Source of the DNA: Notolepis coatsorum
Taxonomy: Eukaryota; Chordata; Actinopteri; Aulopiformes; Paralepididae
Assembly: GCA_963971535.1 (NCBI GenBank)
Contig: OZ020592.1
Coordinates: 128,022,225 to 128,086,224, forward strand
DNA length: 64,000 nucleotides
Direction: 5' to 3'
Made by a program: the position numbers and the translations under genes
In this document: piece after piece, positions 1-14,617 of the stretch
Position numbering within the stretch: the stretch's first letter is position 1
How the letters are laid out: the number at the start of each line of letters is the position of its first letter
Notes under the pieces: generated by a model
Database searches by the model: none
Told to the model about the DNA's origin: nothing
What the model saw: only the letters and a program-made list of their open reading frames with translations

Positions 1-3000
1 ACATTTTTCACATTTTTACATCCCACCACCCTCCCATAGGAAGGAGACGGGGATCCCCAGAGAGACTTCCCACGCAAGCTGTACAGATTGAAAAGAATAT
101 ATTGCACCTTGAGCCATGTAAAAAATTGGTTTTAGGGCTCTCCGGGGAAGAGGCACTGAACCCATACACACTCAATAATCGAATTGAATCGAATACATAT
201 ACAATAGAATAGGACACCTTCCAGAGGGTCCACTCACTTTGACAATCTGAGGAGGAAGGCTCTGTACTCTGATGGAGGCTCCCTCACATGGAAGAAGGAG
301 TCCGAACTCACAGAAGGCCCGAATAGGCGCTTGGTGAGGAGGAGCCCTGACCACCCCCCTGAAACAGATCCATCACATGGACCTGAACAGCACACGGAAG
401 TCCTACCAACAGAGACGCGCACGGTGACGTACTCTACGGCGGGGGAATTCCTGCGGTGCACACGCCCAATATACCAGGCCGTGGGACCAGGAAACTCCCT
501 CTCCCCCCCCCCCCCCCCCCCGTAACGTGCCGAACCGCCACGTGACGGGAACCTTGAAGGACAGGGGGTGTACCCCTGACCGACAGAAACAAGGAGGAGA
601 GGAAAGGTTACCAGTTCACCCCTTTACGACCCCACACCCATGATACGATGTAATGACAAAAAGAGAATATGACACAGTCATAGTCAGCTCCATGAAGCGT
701 TTGACAGCTCCACACAGTGCATGAGCTAACCTGCTATCTGATTTTTACTAAGGAAAAAACACAGAATAGAGAGGGCTCTAAGAGCCCCGGTCCAACATAC
801 ACATGTGCTTCTGTGGCCAGTCCAACCCAGTTGTAGGTCACATGACACACACAACCCATCATCACCTACAAAAAATGGCAAAAACACTCTACAGAGGAAC
901 GCCGTTTTTCATAATGAGAGAATACATAATTCTCGATTAGTATCGGCCACAGGCCTTGCTAAGCACACACGACAGCGACCAAACAATCTTTTCGTTTAGG
1001 AAAATAAAGTTTCTCCAGCAGTTTTAGCACAACCTCAGCAATCAAGCTAAGGGTTACATCGCATCCCTACCACACAAAAGACACAATTAGTGCACAACAT
1101 GTCTGATAGGAGGATGAAAAAGTCCCCAGGGAACCGGGGGGAAACACAATCCTCTTATTTTACCCTCAATACGGCCAGTTAAAACAGGAAAACCTGTTAA
1201 TGTGTGAACACACTGTTCATTGTCATCACAGGCTGAGAAAAGAACATTCTTTTACTCACTTGTCACTAAGCATAGCTTCATAGGTTAGTTACCTTAGTTG
1301 TGAGTACACGGTACATATAAACACCATGATGTTTCTCACACAACAACCAGATCATTTTCACATCTGTAACAACAACCCGATTTGCACGGAGAAGCTAACT
1401 GCCAGTGACAAAAACAGCTCACACATAACTCGCGTCGTATCCTAAATGCATTGCAGCAACACACGTTTTGGGAAAAACATCGTTATTCACAAAACATTTA
1501 GAAAAGTAAAACCAGAAGACGTGTTATAAGGTCTGGTCAAACCTTGTCCTACCCGGAACGTAGATCAGCGAAGTGCAGACTCGAGACCCCGTAGACAACA
1601 CAGCCGATCCTGTGTTGCTCGAACTGGGCAGCGTCGTCGCTCCAACCAGTCGCTACAGTCCTCTTTGTTGACGCAATCCCCGTCCAGGCTCAGGGCAGGG
1701 TCGACGAACATCCCCTGTCAAGGATGACGTCGTAGTCAAGAGTGTAAAACATGTTAAAATCAAAGCACGTTCAACAGAGTAGCATTAAGCTAACGGCCGC
1801 TCCAACCGTTCGGGCGCTACTGCCCCTGCTCGCAAGACGCCGAGCTAACGGTGCACGCGACCAGAAGCGCTCGCGGCGGCGCGCGAGGAGCTAAAGCTAC
1901 CCCGCGCCAGGCCTTGGCCTACAGCAGCAAGCTAACGTTACCTAGTGAACACGACATGCTAGCGCCGCAGCTAACAGCTGACTGGCTAACAGTAGGCCCA
2001 CCTAAGTAGGCCATGCAGCGATCCCAGCAGGCTAACGCAGCAGCTAACAGCTGACTGGCTAACCGTAAGCTAAGCAGCTATCACCTGAACATGTATACAA
2101 TGACATAACACTCACCCAGACAGGCCGCCGTTCTGAACCTCTCCTCACTTTTTAAGAGAAAAGAGAAACAAGATGTCAACACTGCTTTACAACGGTGATT
2201 TTACCAACACCCGATGGAATCAGCACAATACCAAACTGGCCTGTGTAGCTGACTTGAACATGGATCTGCCGCTATCGCACATCCATGCACATATCTCCTC
2301 GTGAAGGAATACTCTCATTTGGATATGAAAGAAGGGGCTTAACACGGGACAGAGAGAATCCACTCGTCCAGAACAAACAGGGATCACCAGTGTTAATGGT
2401 CGCGGCCCACTAGTTAAAACTACAATGGTCTTCAGACCAAGGCCTTCTGTCGCCTAGGTGGCTGAACAAAGGACCCTAGCCTGGGGCCGGTTTCCATAAA
2501 CATTGTCAAGTAGCCCCCATAGCACTAACAGACAAGTGAAGCCCGCCAGCAACAGTACTCACCCAACCTGAAACCCACCGCTTCTCACAACAGCGGCGTG
2601 TCCGACAGTTCAGCTGTGGCCTGACAGGTTTCACCCCAACAAACACAGCAAGGAACTGCAGTTGAGAAGCATGCAGCGGCGTGCTCCCAATACGAAAACC
2701 GGTGGAGGGTTTTTAGAATGATCATCATCTTCCAGACACTCCAGTACGAAGACAATATCGCCGTATTTTCTCGAAAATAGTGAGAGAGAAAATAAAGATA
2801 TGATGTCAACGTATCCTTGTTTCCCAAAGCTGCTCCTTTCCATCATGGTGTCAAGTGTGGGGATCTACCGAGGCACTTCTTCCTTGTGGTGAAAGCGAGA
2901 AGGAGGCGAGTGGGTGGCCCCACCCCTGCTTATATGGGTAAGCTGATAGGGGTGTGGTCAGACGAATATTGGGATTAAAGGTACATTTGTGGTCTTTATT

Positions 3001-3076
3001 CAGTGCGCGTGCACATATGCGAGATAGTGCAGAGAGCGATGCCGAGCGAGAGCGTATACGATACAGAACCATAGCT
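1..3076. other. Unassigned non-coding segment
   Basis: No open frame here looks like a protein family I recognise, and both strands are broken by frequent stops. Visible structure is limited: a poly-C run near 504-522, a CpG-rich stretch at 1560-2080, and on the minus strand a splice-donor-like GGTGAGT at 2110-2116. The boundary at 3076 is set by the start of L1 endonuclease-like sequence. The CpG-rich part could be a promoter or the end of a repeat, and I cannot tell which. Confidence 0.5.
1790..2080. repeat. CpG-rich segment with repeated GCTAAC motifs
   Basis: The hexamer GCTAAC and close variants occur many times. A longer unit, GCAGCTAACAGCTGACTGGC, occurs twice about 70 bases apart (near 1967 and 2040). 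Base composition is far more GC- and CpG-rich than the flanks. A similar GCTAAC-rich stretch lies at 14300-14520, inside an hAT insertion. The role is unknown; a 5'-UTR or promoter origin is a guess. Confidence 0.45.
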
Positions 3077-5124
3077 CCAAATCCTCAAAAGTTCTTCAAG
3101 GGTTATGTGCAGAAAGTGGCCTAATTGATGTCTGGCGTGAATTACATCCAGGCATTAAAGACTACAGTTTCTTCTCAAATGTACATAACTCATATAGTAG
3201 AATAGACTATGCCTTTATTTACTCAAAATATATATACATGATAAAGGAATGTGAAATGAGCTCAATCATTTTATCAGATCATGCCAGAATATGCCTGACT
3301 ATTCAGTTTTGTTCACCAAACAATGGAAATTTGATAATTCATTACTCCAAGATGAAGAATTTAAATAAAAAATGCGAACATGGATTACAAACTACATAAA
3401 GGAAAATAATGACCCCCTCATTGACCCTAACATTATCTGGGAGGCTGCAAAAGCCACTTTAAGAGGACTAATAATTTCATATGGTTCATTTAAAAAGCGA
3501 GTAAAAAGAGCACAAGCACAAGAACTTGAGAGAGAAGTAATAAGATGTGAAGCACTTCATAAGACAGCGTCTACAGAGGACAATTGGAGACAATTAATTG
3601 TGGCCTACTATTAGTCTTTTAGATCACGATTACAAGATTATAACCAAATTATTAGCAAAAAGACTAGAAGATATTTTGCCTAAATTGATTAATCCAGACC
3701 AATCAGGTTTCATAAAAGGGAGATATTCTGCTGACAATATAAGGAGACTTTTGAATGTAATAAATCATTTAGACACCAGTCGAAGCCCTTCTCTGCTTCT
3801 ATCACTGGACGCAGAGAAGGCCTTCGATAGGGTTGAATGGAACTTTCTTTTTTCTATACTTGACAAGCTTAATATGGGACCGAACTTTATCGCTTGGATT
3901 AAAGAAATCTATAAAAATCCTAAAGCAGCTGTCATTACCAATGGAGCTCCCTCTGATTTGTTTGCACTAACGAGAGGGACAAGACAAGGATGCCCACTGT
4001 CGAGTTCACTCTTCGCGATGGTGATTGAATTGTTGGCGTCATGTGTACGAGACAATATTAACATTAAAGGACTGAAAATGAATAATGAGGAACATAAAAT
4101 ATCCTTATACGCAGATGACATTATTTTATACATAAAAGACCCAGAACAGTCCTTATCACACTTATATAACGAAATAGACCAATTTGGAAAATACTCTGGA
4201 TATAAGTTAAACTTTAATAAATCAAATGCTTGTCTCCTGCATACGACCCCAACAGAAACAATGTATAAAACGTATCCTTTTAATTGGTCTCCAGAAGGGT
4301 TTAAATATTTGGGAATAAACATTACACCGCAACTAGAGAACCTGTACAGGGAAAACTAACTACTATATATTTGGTGCAACAAAATGCCTAGGATAAAGTT
4401 ATTGACACTTATGAAGCCAGAATCCATGGGAGGTCTCGGTCTCCCCAATCTCCAACATTATTTTTGGTCAGCCCAATTAAGAAATGTACTGTCATGGTCG
4501 TTGGGAAGACGAGACTCACAGTGGTTTCAGCTAGAAGCTAAATTTGTTGACCCGTTACCATTGGACTCTCTCATATTTATAAAACAATTTAAAAAGATAA
4601 GAAACATAGGTAATTGTTTCACTGTTTTTAACACACTATGTGCTTGGAAGGAACTGCTAAAAAAAACTTGGTAACACCAATTGTACCTCCATATTCTCTC
4701 CTATCTATCACAATCCTGATCTAGATAAACATCTAAGATCAATTAATATACTCAAATGGGCTCAGTTGGGGATAAGTCAAATCAAAGACCTGTTTCACAC
4801 AAATATGCAGTTCAAATCATTTATGGATTTAAGAACAGAATATGCCATCCCAAATACTGATTTCTTTAAATATTTACAAATGCGAAACATTATACATATA
4901 CTGAGAAGAGAAAATAGGTAAAATCAGTGAATTGTATGACATCTTCTCCAAAGAATGTCACTCATCTTTTTTGCCTTTGTTGAGGATCTGGGAGACAGAC
5001 ATAACCATGAAATTAGAAGAAAATACATGGCTAAATATTTGTGATAGAATACACTTTCCATTTACAAGTAACAAAATCAAAGAAGCAAATTTTAAATGTA
5101 TCCATACATTTATCCATCCATACT
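3077..5124 (+). pseudogene. L1-type LINE ORF2 fragment
   Basis: Translation of about 3078-3345 resembles the C-terminal part of an APE endonuclease (segments like LIDVWRELHPGIKDYSFFS and SRIDYAF). The frame at 3598-4359 is a reverse transcriptase: [22 protein letters not shown] (motif A), RQGCPLSSSLFAMVIE (motif B) and LYADDIILY (motif C) appear in order. The frame at 4384-4674 carries the L1 segment GGLGLPNLQ found after the RT domain, but roughly 200 residues between it and the RT are missing. ORF1, the endonuclease N-terminus and the 3' tail are absent. The copy is cut on the right by the hAT fragment at 5125. It is an inactive LINE relic, clearly of the L1 clade. Confidence 0.88.
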
Positions 5125-5829
<705 letters not shown>

Positions 5830-8800
5830 TGGATAATTGGATTACAGAAACATTGAAGAAAAGTAAGAAACCCTGCACCCTAGGAGATGGAAGCTCTTCA
5901 AGCATACGAGCTGAAGAGACTATGAAGACGCATGCTGAAAACCACATGGAGAGGGTGCGTCAGAACCTTCTATCCCCTAGGCGGTCTACCAACATCGCTG
6001 GAATATCAGGACCATGTACACAGCGGGGAAAACGTCAGTCATCGCAGAAGAGATGAAAAGATACAAGCTCTCTATCCTCGGCTTGTGTGAAACCAGATGG
6101 CTCCAGACAGGAGAAGTCAAACTGACCAGTGGTGAATCCATAATCTTCTCTGGACACCCGGATGAGAAAGCACCACACACGGAGGGAGTGGCACTCATGC
6201 TCTCCAAAGAAGCGCAGAGGGCCCTCATCAGTTGGGAGCCCATCAATTCCAGAATCATCACCGCAAGATTTAAAACCACCCTTAAAAGAATTAACCTACA
6301 TGTCATCCAATGTTATGCACCCACCAACACCACAGATGAGGAAATAAAAGACAACTTCTACAACCAGCTACAACAGCTACTCCAGGCCAGGAGAGAAAAA
6401 GACATCTTTCTCCTCATGGGCGACATGAATGCAAAGGTTGGGAACAACAACAATGGATACGAGCTGATTATGGGAAAACATGGAATCGGCAGCATGAATG
6501 AAAATGGTGAAAGATTAGCAAACGCCTGTGCGGACTACAACCTGGTCATAGGAGGGACAGTTTACCCCCACAAACCTGTTCACAAAGCCACATGGATATC
6601 ACCTGACCACACCACAGAAAACCAAATAGATCATATATGTATAAACAGGAAGTTCAGACGTTCCCTCCTGGATGTACAAGTGAAGAGGGGGGCAGATGCG
6701 GGGTCAGATCATCACCTACTGGCTGCAAAACTCCAACTCAAGCTGAAGCGCTGTAACAGCCCCACTGACAACAGAGCAAAGTACAACATCCAGCTTTTCC
6801 AGGACATAGGAACAACGGAACTATACCAAATCACCCTACAGAACAGGTTCCAAGCCCTGCAAGAACAAGCTCAAAAACCAGTGGAAGAGCACTGGAACAA
6901 CCTGAAAACCGTATGGAAGGAGACATGCCTAGAAGTGGTAGGGAGAAAGAAAACAAGCAACAAACCCTGGATATCCACTGAAACACTGAAAAGAATAGAG
7001 GAGAGGAGGGCAAAAAAAGACACAATAAACAAATGCAAAACTCGAGCAAAAAAGGGAGCAGCTCACAGAGACTACGAAGTAGCAAACAAGGAGGTGAAGA
7101 AAAGCATCAAACACGACAAACAGAAATACATAGAAGACTTGGCGCAAGAAGCAGAGGAAGCAGCGGGAAAGAATAACCTCAAGGAACTCTACCTGACCAC
7201 CAAGAAACTAACCGTTTAGACAGACAAACACACAAATCCGTGACAAACAAGGACGACTGCTCACCACCAAGGAAGAACAACACCAAAGGTGGACTGAGCA
7301 CTTTAGGGAGCTCCTCAACAGAGAGCCCCCTGTCCAAGAGGTGGAGATTCCGCCAGCTGCACACATGCTGGAGATCAACTGTGCCCCCCCAACAAGATAT
7401 GAGGTGAAAAAGGCTATCAATGCATTGCGACGTGACAAGGCAGCAGGGCCAGATGACATTCCAGCAGAAGCTTTAAAGGCAGACGTTGAAACCTCAGCCA
7501 CCATGCTACACCAGCTGATCAAAAGGATCTGGGAGAAAGAAGGAAATGTACCAACAGACTGGAAGGACGGGCTCATTGCTATTATACCCAAGAAAGGAGA
7601 CCTTAAGAACTGCAACAACTATCGTGGGATTATGTTGCTCTCAACACCAGGCAAAGTTTTCAACCGCATTATCTTGGACAGACTACGAAAAGGGGTCGAT
7701 GATGAACTGAGAGAAAACCAAGCCGGTTTCAGGAACGGTAGATCGTGCACTGACCAAATTGCCACCCTCAGGATCATCATCGAGCAATCCATAGAATGGC
7801 ACGCACCTGTCTATGTCAATTTCATAGATTTTGAAAAGGCATTCGATAGTGTAGACCGCGAGCTGCTTTGGAAACTCATGGCACACTATGGAATCCCTAA
7901 AAAATACATCAGCATAATCAAGAACATGTATCAGGACATGAAATGCCAAGTGTTACATAACGGATGTGCACAAGAACACTTCAAAGTGCTCACCGGTGAG
8001 AAACAGGGCTGCCTACTTTCCCCCTTCCTCTTCCTCCTATGCATCGACTGGATCATGAGGCAAACCACAACCAATAAAAAGACTGGCATCCAGTGGAGTC
8101 TAACGGAGCACCTCGAAGACCTGGACTTTGCGGATGACATCGCACTACTCTCACACAACCATCAACAGATGCAAGACAAAACCCAGCTGCTAGAAACAAC
8201 TGCAGCTGGACTTGGGCTCAAAATAAATGGACAAAAAACTCAAGTAATCAGAGTCAATAATAAAAGCACAAACCCCATAACCATCGGGGGCCAGACACTG
8301 GAAGAGGTTGACAAATTCACATAATTGGGTAGTGTTATAGCTGTTGATGGCAGGACTGAGGAAGACGTAAGGGCAAGAATAGGAAAAGCAAGAGCAACAT
8401 TCAACAAGATATGGAAAACCCGAAACATCAAACTCAACACCAAGCTCAAAATCTTCAACTCCAATGTCAAATCCATTCTGCTATATGGCTCTGAAACCTG
8501 GAAAACCACCACTAATATCAACAATAAACTGCAGACCTTCATCAACCATTGTCTGAGACGTATCCTCAGGATCTTCTGGCCAAACACAATCACCAACATC
8601 AAGCTGTGGGAATGCACCAAGCAAGAATCAGTGGAGGTCCAGCTGACCAGGAGAAAATGGAGCTGGATTGGGCACACACTTCGAAGACACAAAACCGCAA
8701 TAACCAAACAGGCATTAACCTGGAACCCACAAGGCAAGCGAGGCAGAGGAAGACCCAAAAACACCTGGAGAAGAGACACTGAGCAGGAACTCAAGACAAG

Positions 8801-8906
8801 GGGACTGACGTGGAAACAGCTGGAGAGGATGGCGGGGGTGGAAACTTTTCATCAATGGCCTATGTTCCGAAAGGAATAAAAAGGCCTAAGTAAGTAAAAG
8901 TAAGTA
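5830..8906 (+). mobile_element. RTE-like APE-type LINE, nearly complete
   Basis: The element holds one endonuclease-reverse transcriptase frame in three pieces (6014-8879) and a short 3' tail of AAGTAAGTA-type repeats at about 8886-8906. Simple-repeat tails of this kind, without a poly-A tail, fit RTE-type LINEs. The 5' boundary is uncertain because no target-site duplication was found. A stretch just before the first ATG already reads as endonuclease sequence (WNIRTMYTAGK), so translation or homology starts upstream of 6014. The exact clade (RTE, Proto2 or a relative) is not settled from sequence alone. Confidence 0.75.
6014..8879 (+). pseudogene. RTE-like LINE endonuclease-reverse transcriptase, two lesions
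   Basis: The product would nick target DNA and reverse-transcribe its own RNA. Segment 6014-7219 (401 aa) is the APE endonuclease: LGLCETRW, IMGD-like LLMGDMNAKVG, ENQIDHICI and the SDHHLL catalytic end, all in order. Segment 7341-8324 (327 aa) is the reverse transcriptase: PKKGDLKNCNNYRGIML, VNFIDFEKAFDSVD (motif A), GEKQGCLLSPFLFLL (motif B), LDFADDIALLS (motif C). Segment 8325-8879 (184 aa) is the C-terminus, with RRKWSWIGHTLRR and KRGRGRPKNTWRR. Only two breaks separate these: a +1 frameshift around 7215-7218 and a nonsense codon TAA at 8322-8324, where a Tyr is expected between FT and LGS. Otherwise the frame is intact, so the copy is fairly young. Vertebrate annotations often mislabel the endonuclease part as craniofacial development protein 2-like. 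Confidence 0.88.
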
Positions 8907-9182
8907 TGTTCTGCGACTGAGGTCCCACTCTCTGACATCAAGTCATAATAATCCATATCCAAATCCAAATATCCATATCTGTCTGTATACCTGCCTATAA
9001 TTCTTCTATATACCTACTATACACCTGCATATAACCAGTATAACTCAGTATGATAGCATGTACAATAATGCTGTATGTATATATATATATATATTTTTTT
9101 TTTTTCAAAACTGTTTATTGAAGTTTTTTCGTTGCAATATAAGATGAGCACAAGGTCAAATTGTACACATATATGCCAGACG

Positions 9183-9419
9183 TATTGCACATATCTACAT
9201 ATAAGTAGTCAAAATATAGGTCTGTTGAATGTAGACAATATACATATTGCACATAGCTACATATAATTAGTCAAAATATAGGTCTGTTGGATAAACAATA
9301 TACCTATTGCACAAAGCTATGTATAAATAGACAAAATATAGGTCTGTTGAATGTAAATAATATACATATTGCACAAAGCTACGTATAAGTAGTCAAAGTA
9401 TAGGTCTGTTGAATATATA
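9183..9419 (-). repeat. Four-copy tandem repeat in L1 3' UTR
   Basis: A unit of about 60 bases is repeated about four times with small differences. Each unit contains TATTGCAC, a CTAC-TATAA core and AAAATATAGGTCTGTTG. It lies between the ORF2 stop and the poly-A of the minus-strand L1. Confidence 0.85.
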
Positions 9420-9617
9420 GACTAAAGCGAGTACACCACAAAATAAATATAGATATTGTTTCGGACATACAGTCAATTAAACAGATGTGTACACTCAGGA
9501 CAAGGACTGTACAGCAGAAATAGAGGAATGGAACACTTTTTTTTTTTTTAAGTGAGAAGATAGACATCAGGTTACATTTGCACATGTATATAGGTCAATC
9601 GACTGGACAGTGCTAGG

Positions 9618-12600
9618 CTAGGAGTGAGCATTATTTATGGGGGGGTCGATTGAACCTTGTTCTCCAACATAAGTAAAGAAACGACCCCATGTTTTATAAA
9701 ATCTAGCTGTAGAACCCCTTATGACACACCTTATTTTCTCCATCTTAAGGAAGTGCAAAATATCCCTGAGCCACATAGAGTGAGATAGAGGAGTGGGTGA
9801 CTTCCAATGCAGTAAAATGAGGCGTCTAGCCAGGAGAGTAACAAATGCCACCAGGTCAGCTTTATATCGTGGCAGAGACAGGGTAGTAGGGGAGATAGAG
9901 ACACCAAAGCAAGCAGTTATGGCAGTCGGGCTGATTGGGATCTCAATACCATTTGAGATAGTTTCAAATATTTCAGACCAAAAGTTATGTAGGGAAGGGC
10001 AGGACCAAAACATGTGACTATGTGTAGCAGGGGCACGGTGGCATCTGTCACAGGTGGGATCAATGTTGCCATAGATCTTGGCTAGCCTGACTTTAGTAAA
10101 GTGTGAACGGTGAACAATTTTACATTGGATCAGTCCGTGCCTGGCACAAATTGAAGAGGAGTGGACCCGGTGTAGAATATCCTCCCACAGGTCTTCTGTG
10201 ATGTCCTGACCCAGGTCCTCCTCCCATCTCCTCCTGATCTTTTCTAATGAGGTAGGACGCAGTGAGGAAATCAAGCCATACAGGACAGATATAATACCCT
10301 TTTTGACCAGTGTAGGCTTTAGTAAAGTGTCAATAGGAGTGGCTTCTGGGAGTTTGGGGAACTGTGGGTTGATATTACGTACAAAACTGCGGACTTGCAA
10401 GTATCTGAAGAAATGTGACCTCGAAATAGAAAACGTGTCAGATAGTTGTTCAAATGATGCAAAAATATTTTCTATATATAAATCACTGAACATTCTAATA
10501 CCAAGAGGGGACCAGGAGAGAAAAGCTCTATCCATCAGAGAGGGGGGGGGGGGGGGGAACAGGGTTAGCTGTAATTGGAGCTAGTAAAGAAAAAGATTGT
10601 AAACCAAAATGTCATCTGAACTGATTCCATATCCTGAGTGTTGATTTGACAATAATATTTTTAGAGTAGGGAGAGGTGGGAAAAAGTAGAGGTGCGTGAG
10701 CAAGAGCAGCCAGTGAGGCAGGGCTGGAAGAAGAGGATTCCAAAAGCAACCATACAGGGGATGAAGGTGTGTCTTCAAACCTTGCCCAATGTTGTAGTGC
10801 TCTAAAGTTGGCTGCCCAATAATAGAATTTAAAATTGGGCAGAGCCATCCCTCCCAGAGGTTTTGGTTTTTGTAGGAGGGCTTTACCGAGCCTAGGGACT
10901 CTCCTATTCCAGATGAACTGCGACACCAAACTGTAAATTTTCTGGAAAAATGCTTGTGTGAGAAAGATGGGTAAACATTGAAAAAGGTATGAGAATTTTG
11001 GCAGGGAGTTCATTTTAACTGAGTTGACTCGTGCCGTTAAGGACAGGGGTAATAGCGACCATCGTTCAAAGTCTTTATGCAGTTTGCTTAACAAAGGGGA
11101 GAAGTTAAATTTAAATAAATCCTTAAATTTGTCTGTGCAACGAATGCCAAGATATGTGAAGCCAAGTGGGGACATTTTAAAGGGCAAAGTATGTAAGGGG
11201 TAATTTCGACCTTCAGCATTCAGAGGGAATAGCTCACTATTATCTAAGTTTAGTTTATATCCTGATATTTCACCGAATGAACTGAAAACGTCAAGGGCAG
11301 CTGGAATAGAGACAGAGAGATTCGATACATATAAAAGCAAGTCATCCGCATAAAGTGAAGTCTTCTGTTCGATGCCAAACCTATGAATACCAGTTATGTT
11401 AGGATTTGATCTGAGAGCGATGGCCAATGGTTCTATTGCGATATTAAATAATAAGGGACTCAAATTGCATCCTTGCCGAGTAGAGCGAAAGAGAGGGAAA
11501 TATTCAGAATGTGTGTTGTTGGTTCTGACTGAGGCTATAGGGGAGGTATAAAGCAGTTTCACCCAGGTGATAAATGTTCAAGCCAAATCTCTCCATGGTG
11601 TAGAATAGGTAGCTCCACTCCACCCGGTCAAAAGCCTTCTCGGCATCTAGTGAGATCACAGCTTCTGATATTGAGGAAGAAGAGGGATTATACATGACAT
11701 TAAGAAGCCGTCTAGTGTTAAAAGAAGAGTACCGTTTTTTTATGAATCCAGTCTGATCTGGGGAAATAATAGAGGGTAGTACCGATTATAAACGCATAGA
11801 TAGTAGTTTGGAAAGAAGCTTTAAATCCACGGATAGCAAACTTATAGGACGGTAGCTCCCACATAGGAGAGGGTCTCTGTTCTTCTTCAAGATTAAGGAA
11901 ATTGTGGCCTGAGTAAGTGTATGGGGCAATTTAAAAGAGCAGAAGGATTCATTGTACATATCAATAAGAAGTGGCGCCAATTTGCCAAAAAACTTCCTAT
12001 AGAATTCGATTGGGTAACCATCGGGGCCTGGGCATTTACCTGCCTGCATGTTGTGAGCAGCCTCTTCAATCTCCTCTATTGAGATAGGCTCATCCAGTTT
12101 CACCGCTGAGTCAGAGTCAACTTTAGGAATATCAAGAGAGTAAAAAAAGTTGCTAAAGGCAGACGGGTCAGTGGGTTGTTCTGCAGCATAGAGAGATGAG
12201 TAGAAGTTTTTAAATTGTTCATTAATTTCTTTGGGATCTGTAGTTCTACCTGTTGGAGTTTGGATTTGTGGTATTTGATGCGAAGTGGATGCCTGTCTTA
12301 ATTGAGGAGCTAATAGTTTATTCGCCTTATCTCCGTGTTCATAGTAATTGTATCTGGATTTGAATAGTAATTTTTCGGTATGGGTGGTAGTCAGAGTATC
12401 GAATTCTGCTTGTAACAATAGGCGTTCCTTATATAAATTAGGTGATGGAGCGATAGAGTAAACGTTGTCAATCTGAGTGATCTGTTTGGTTAAATGATCT
12501 AATTTCTTCCTTCTGGCTCTAGTCTCATAAGTGCAGTAAGAAATAATTCCCCCCCTTAAGTATGCCGTCAGTGTCTCCCATAGTAAGGAAGCTGAGATCC

Positions 12601-13486
12601 CAGGCGTCTTATTGATATCTAAAAAAATATATATCTGCTTGGAAATAAAAGTAACAAAATCTTTGTTCGATAACAAACTAGTATTCAGTCGCCAGGGTGG
12701 TCGGGTGTTATCACATCCCCTAATTTGCAGTTCCATTAGAACTGGAGAGTGGTCCGATATGACAATAGTATCATATGAGCAAGATAGTACTGATGAGATG
12801 AGCCGATTGTCGATCAATAAATAATCAATACGAGTGAAGGTGTGATGAACATGAGAGAAGAATGAGTATGCTCTGCTAGATGGGTTTTGAAAACGCCAAG
12901 GATCTGAAAGTGAAAACTCTTCCATAAAATGTTGAATGGTTTTAGCAGAGCTTGAAAGTACTGCATTTCTGGTAGATGAGCGATCCAATGATGGATTAAG
13001 CCAACAATTGAAGTCCCCTCCTAATATTAGATAATGTGTGGAGAGGTCAGGTATAGAAGAGAACACAGATCTAAAAAAATTGCTATTATCCCAGTTAGGG
13101 CCGTAGATATTAAGCATAATCACTGGGGTGCCACAGAGCTTTCCAGTTACCAGCACAAATCTACCATTTGGGTCAGAGAGAACATCTGAGCAAATAAAAT
13201 TTATTGATTTATGAATTAAAATTGCCACACCTCTAGCTCTGCTCTGAAATGATGAGTGTTACACTTGTCCAACCCATCGTTTACGTAGTCTGGTATAATC
13301 AGATAGCTTGAAATGAGTTTCCTGAAGGAAAGCTATATGAACCCCCAAATTCTGAAGATGCCCCAGTACTTTACTACGTTTGATTGGCTGATTTAAGCCC
13401 CTACAATTCCAACTAGTAAATTTGACCACTCCTCCAATCTGCTGTGAGGTTTTAGGTTGAGTCATAGACTGGTGTTGAGTGTACAA
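9618..13486 (-). pseudogene. L1 ORF2 (endonuclease, reverse transcriptase), broken
   Basis: Minus-strand pieces in order: 13486-13259 and 13228-11786 give the APE endonuclease (SWNCRGLNQP, AFLQETHF, LILGGDFNCWLNP, RIDYLLID, SDHSPV). The end of the second piece enters the RT domain (MQAGKCPGPDGYPIEFYRKF, SYRPISLLSVDLK). 11695-11504 gives motif A ([14 protein letters not shown]). 11562-10612 gives motif B (RQGCNLSPLLFNIAIEPLA) and motif C (LYADDLLLY). 10535-9618 is the C-terminal region with the cysteine-rich CDRCHRAPATHSHMFWSCP. Lesions: in-frame stops at about 13257 and 11786-11788, a frameshift near 11540, and another at the G run 10541-10558. In life it would nick DNA and prime reverse transcription at the target. 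This copy cannot make a full-length protein. Confidence 0.92.
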
Positions 13487-14536
13487 TGAGTAACATCGAA
13501 AAGTATGTCCTAATAGTATTTTTAATGTGCAGTGGCCAAGTCATAGAAAAAACAACAACAGTATAAACATCGCACAAAAATAACTGTAAATGTAAACAAA
13601 CCCTTCCCTCCCCCCTCCCCCTCCCTCCCATGCTGATGCGTCTCCTCAAATTGGATGCGCGCATAACCCACTATTACTACTCTTAACACCCCCTAAGAGA
13701 AACGAGAAAGGGAGATAAACACCACCCCTTCCGTGGTTAAGTGACAAATGTTAATATTGTGAGATATCGTAGTCCCAAAATGAAATGTCTGTATATGCTC
13801 ATATGGACATGAATTATGAACTTGCCGTTCAGCTGATGGTTACAGTCTGGGGAACCGCTTTTCTGAGTTTAGTGTTTATGAAAGTCGAGGCGGCGGCCGG
13901 GTCTTCAAACGTGTGTGTTGAACCACTCGGCAGAGTGATTTTCAGAACCGCAGGAAACATCAGCCCAAACTTGATACCAGGACAGGCATGGAGTTCACGT
14001 TTCACTCCTCCAAACGCAGCCCTCTTCTTGGAAACAGCGGCGGTGTAATCAGGGAAAATAGAGAGCCTTTTGCCTTGGAAGAGTAGAGGGGTATCACGGG
14101 AGGTCGCGCTGGCCCGATGTAGGATTTCGTTTCGGAGATGAAAGAAGTGGACCCTGATGATGAGCGGACGAGGCATCTCTCCCTCTTTGGGTTTAGCCCG
14201 CAAAGTGCGACGGGCAGGGCCGCCTGGGAGAAATGCGAGGCCCTGTGCGAGATTTAAACCCCCTGCTATTCTCACGGCTAATGTCAATGGTCGTAGCACA
14301 AGCTAACAGCTAACTCAAGGCTAACTGATAGCATCAAACGAACGTTCCCAGCCGAGCGCAGCCGGCAGCTAACGTCGTAGCTAAACAGCTAACTGGCTAA
14401 CAGTTAGCTCAACCAGGCTATCGCTAACCATTAGCTAACGCAGAAGCAAGCTATGCGGCTACATACAGGTGCTGACACCAGGCCACACACCGTTAGCTAC
14501 TAGTAGTACTACAACAGCTAGTCGGCCAGTTTAGCT

Positions 14537-14538
<2 letters not shown>

Positions 14539-14567
<29 letters not shown>
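14539..14567. repeat. (GA)n microsatellite
   Basis: A short perfect GA tract within the hAT insertion, next to the GCTAAC-rich stretch. Confidence 0.9.
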
Positions 14568-14569
<2 letters not shown>

Positions 14570-14617
14570 TCCACGGCGGGAATAGAATAGAGTTAATAGA
14601 ATAGGTTAAAAACTCAC

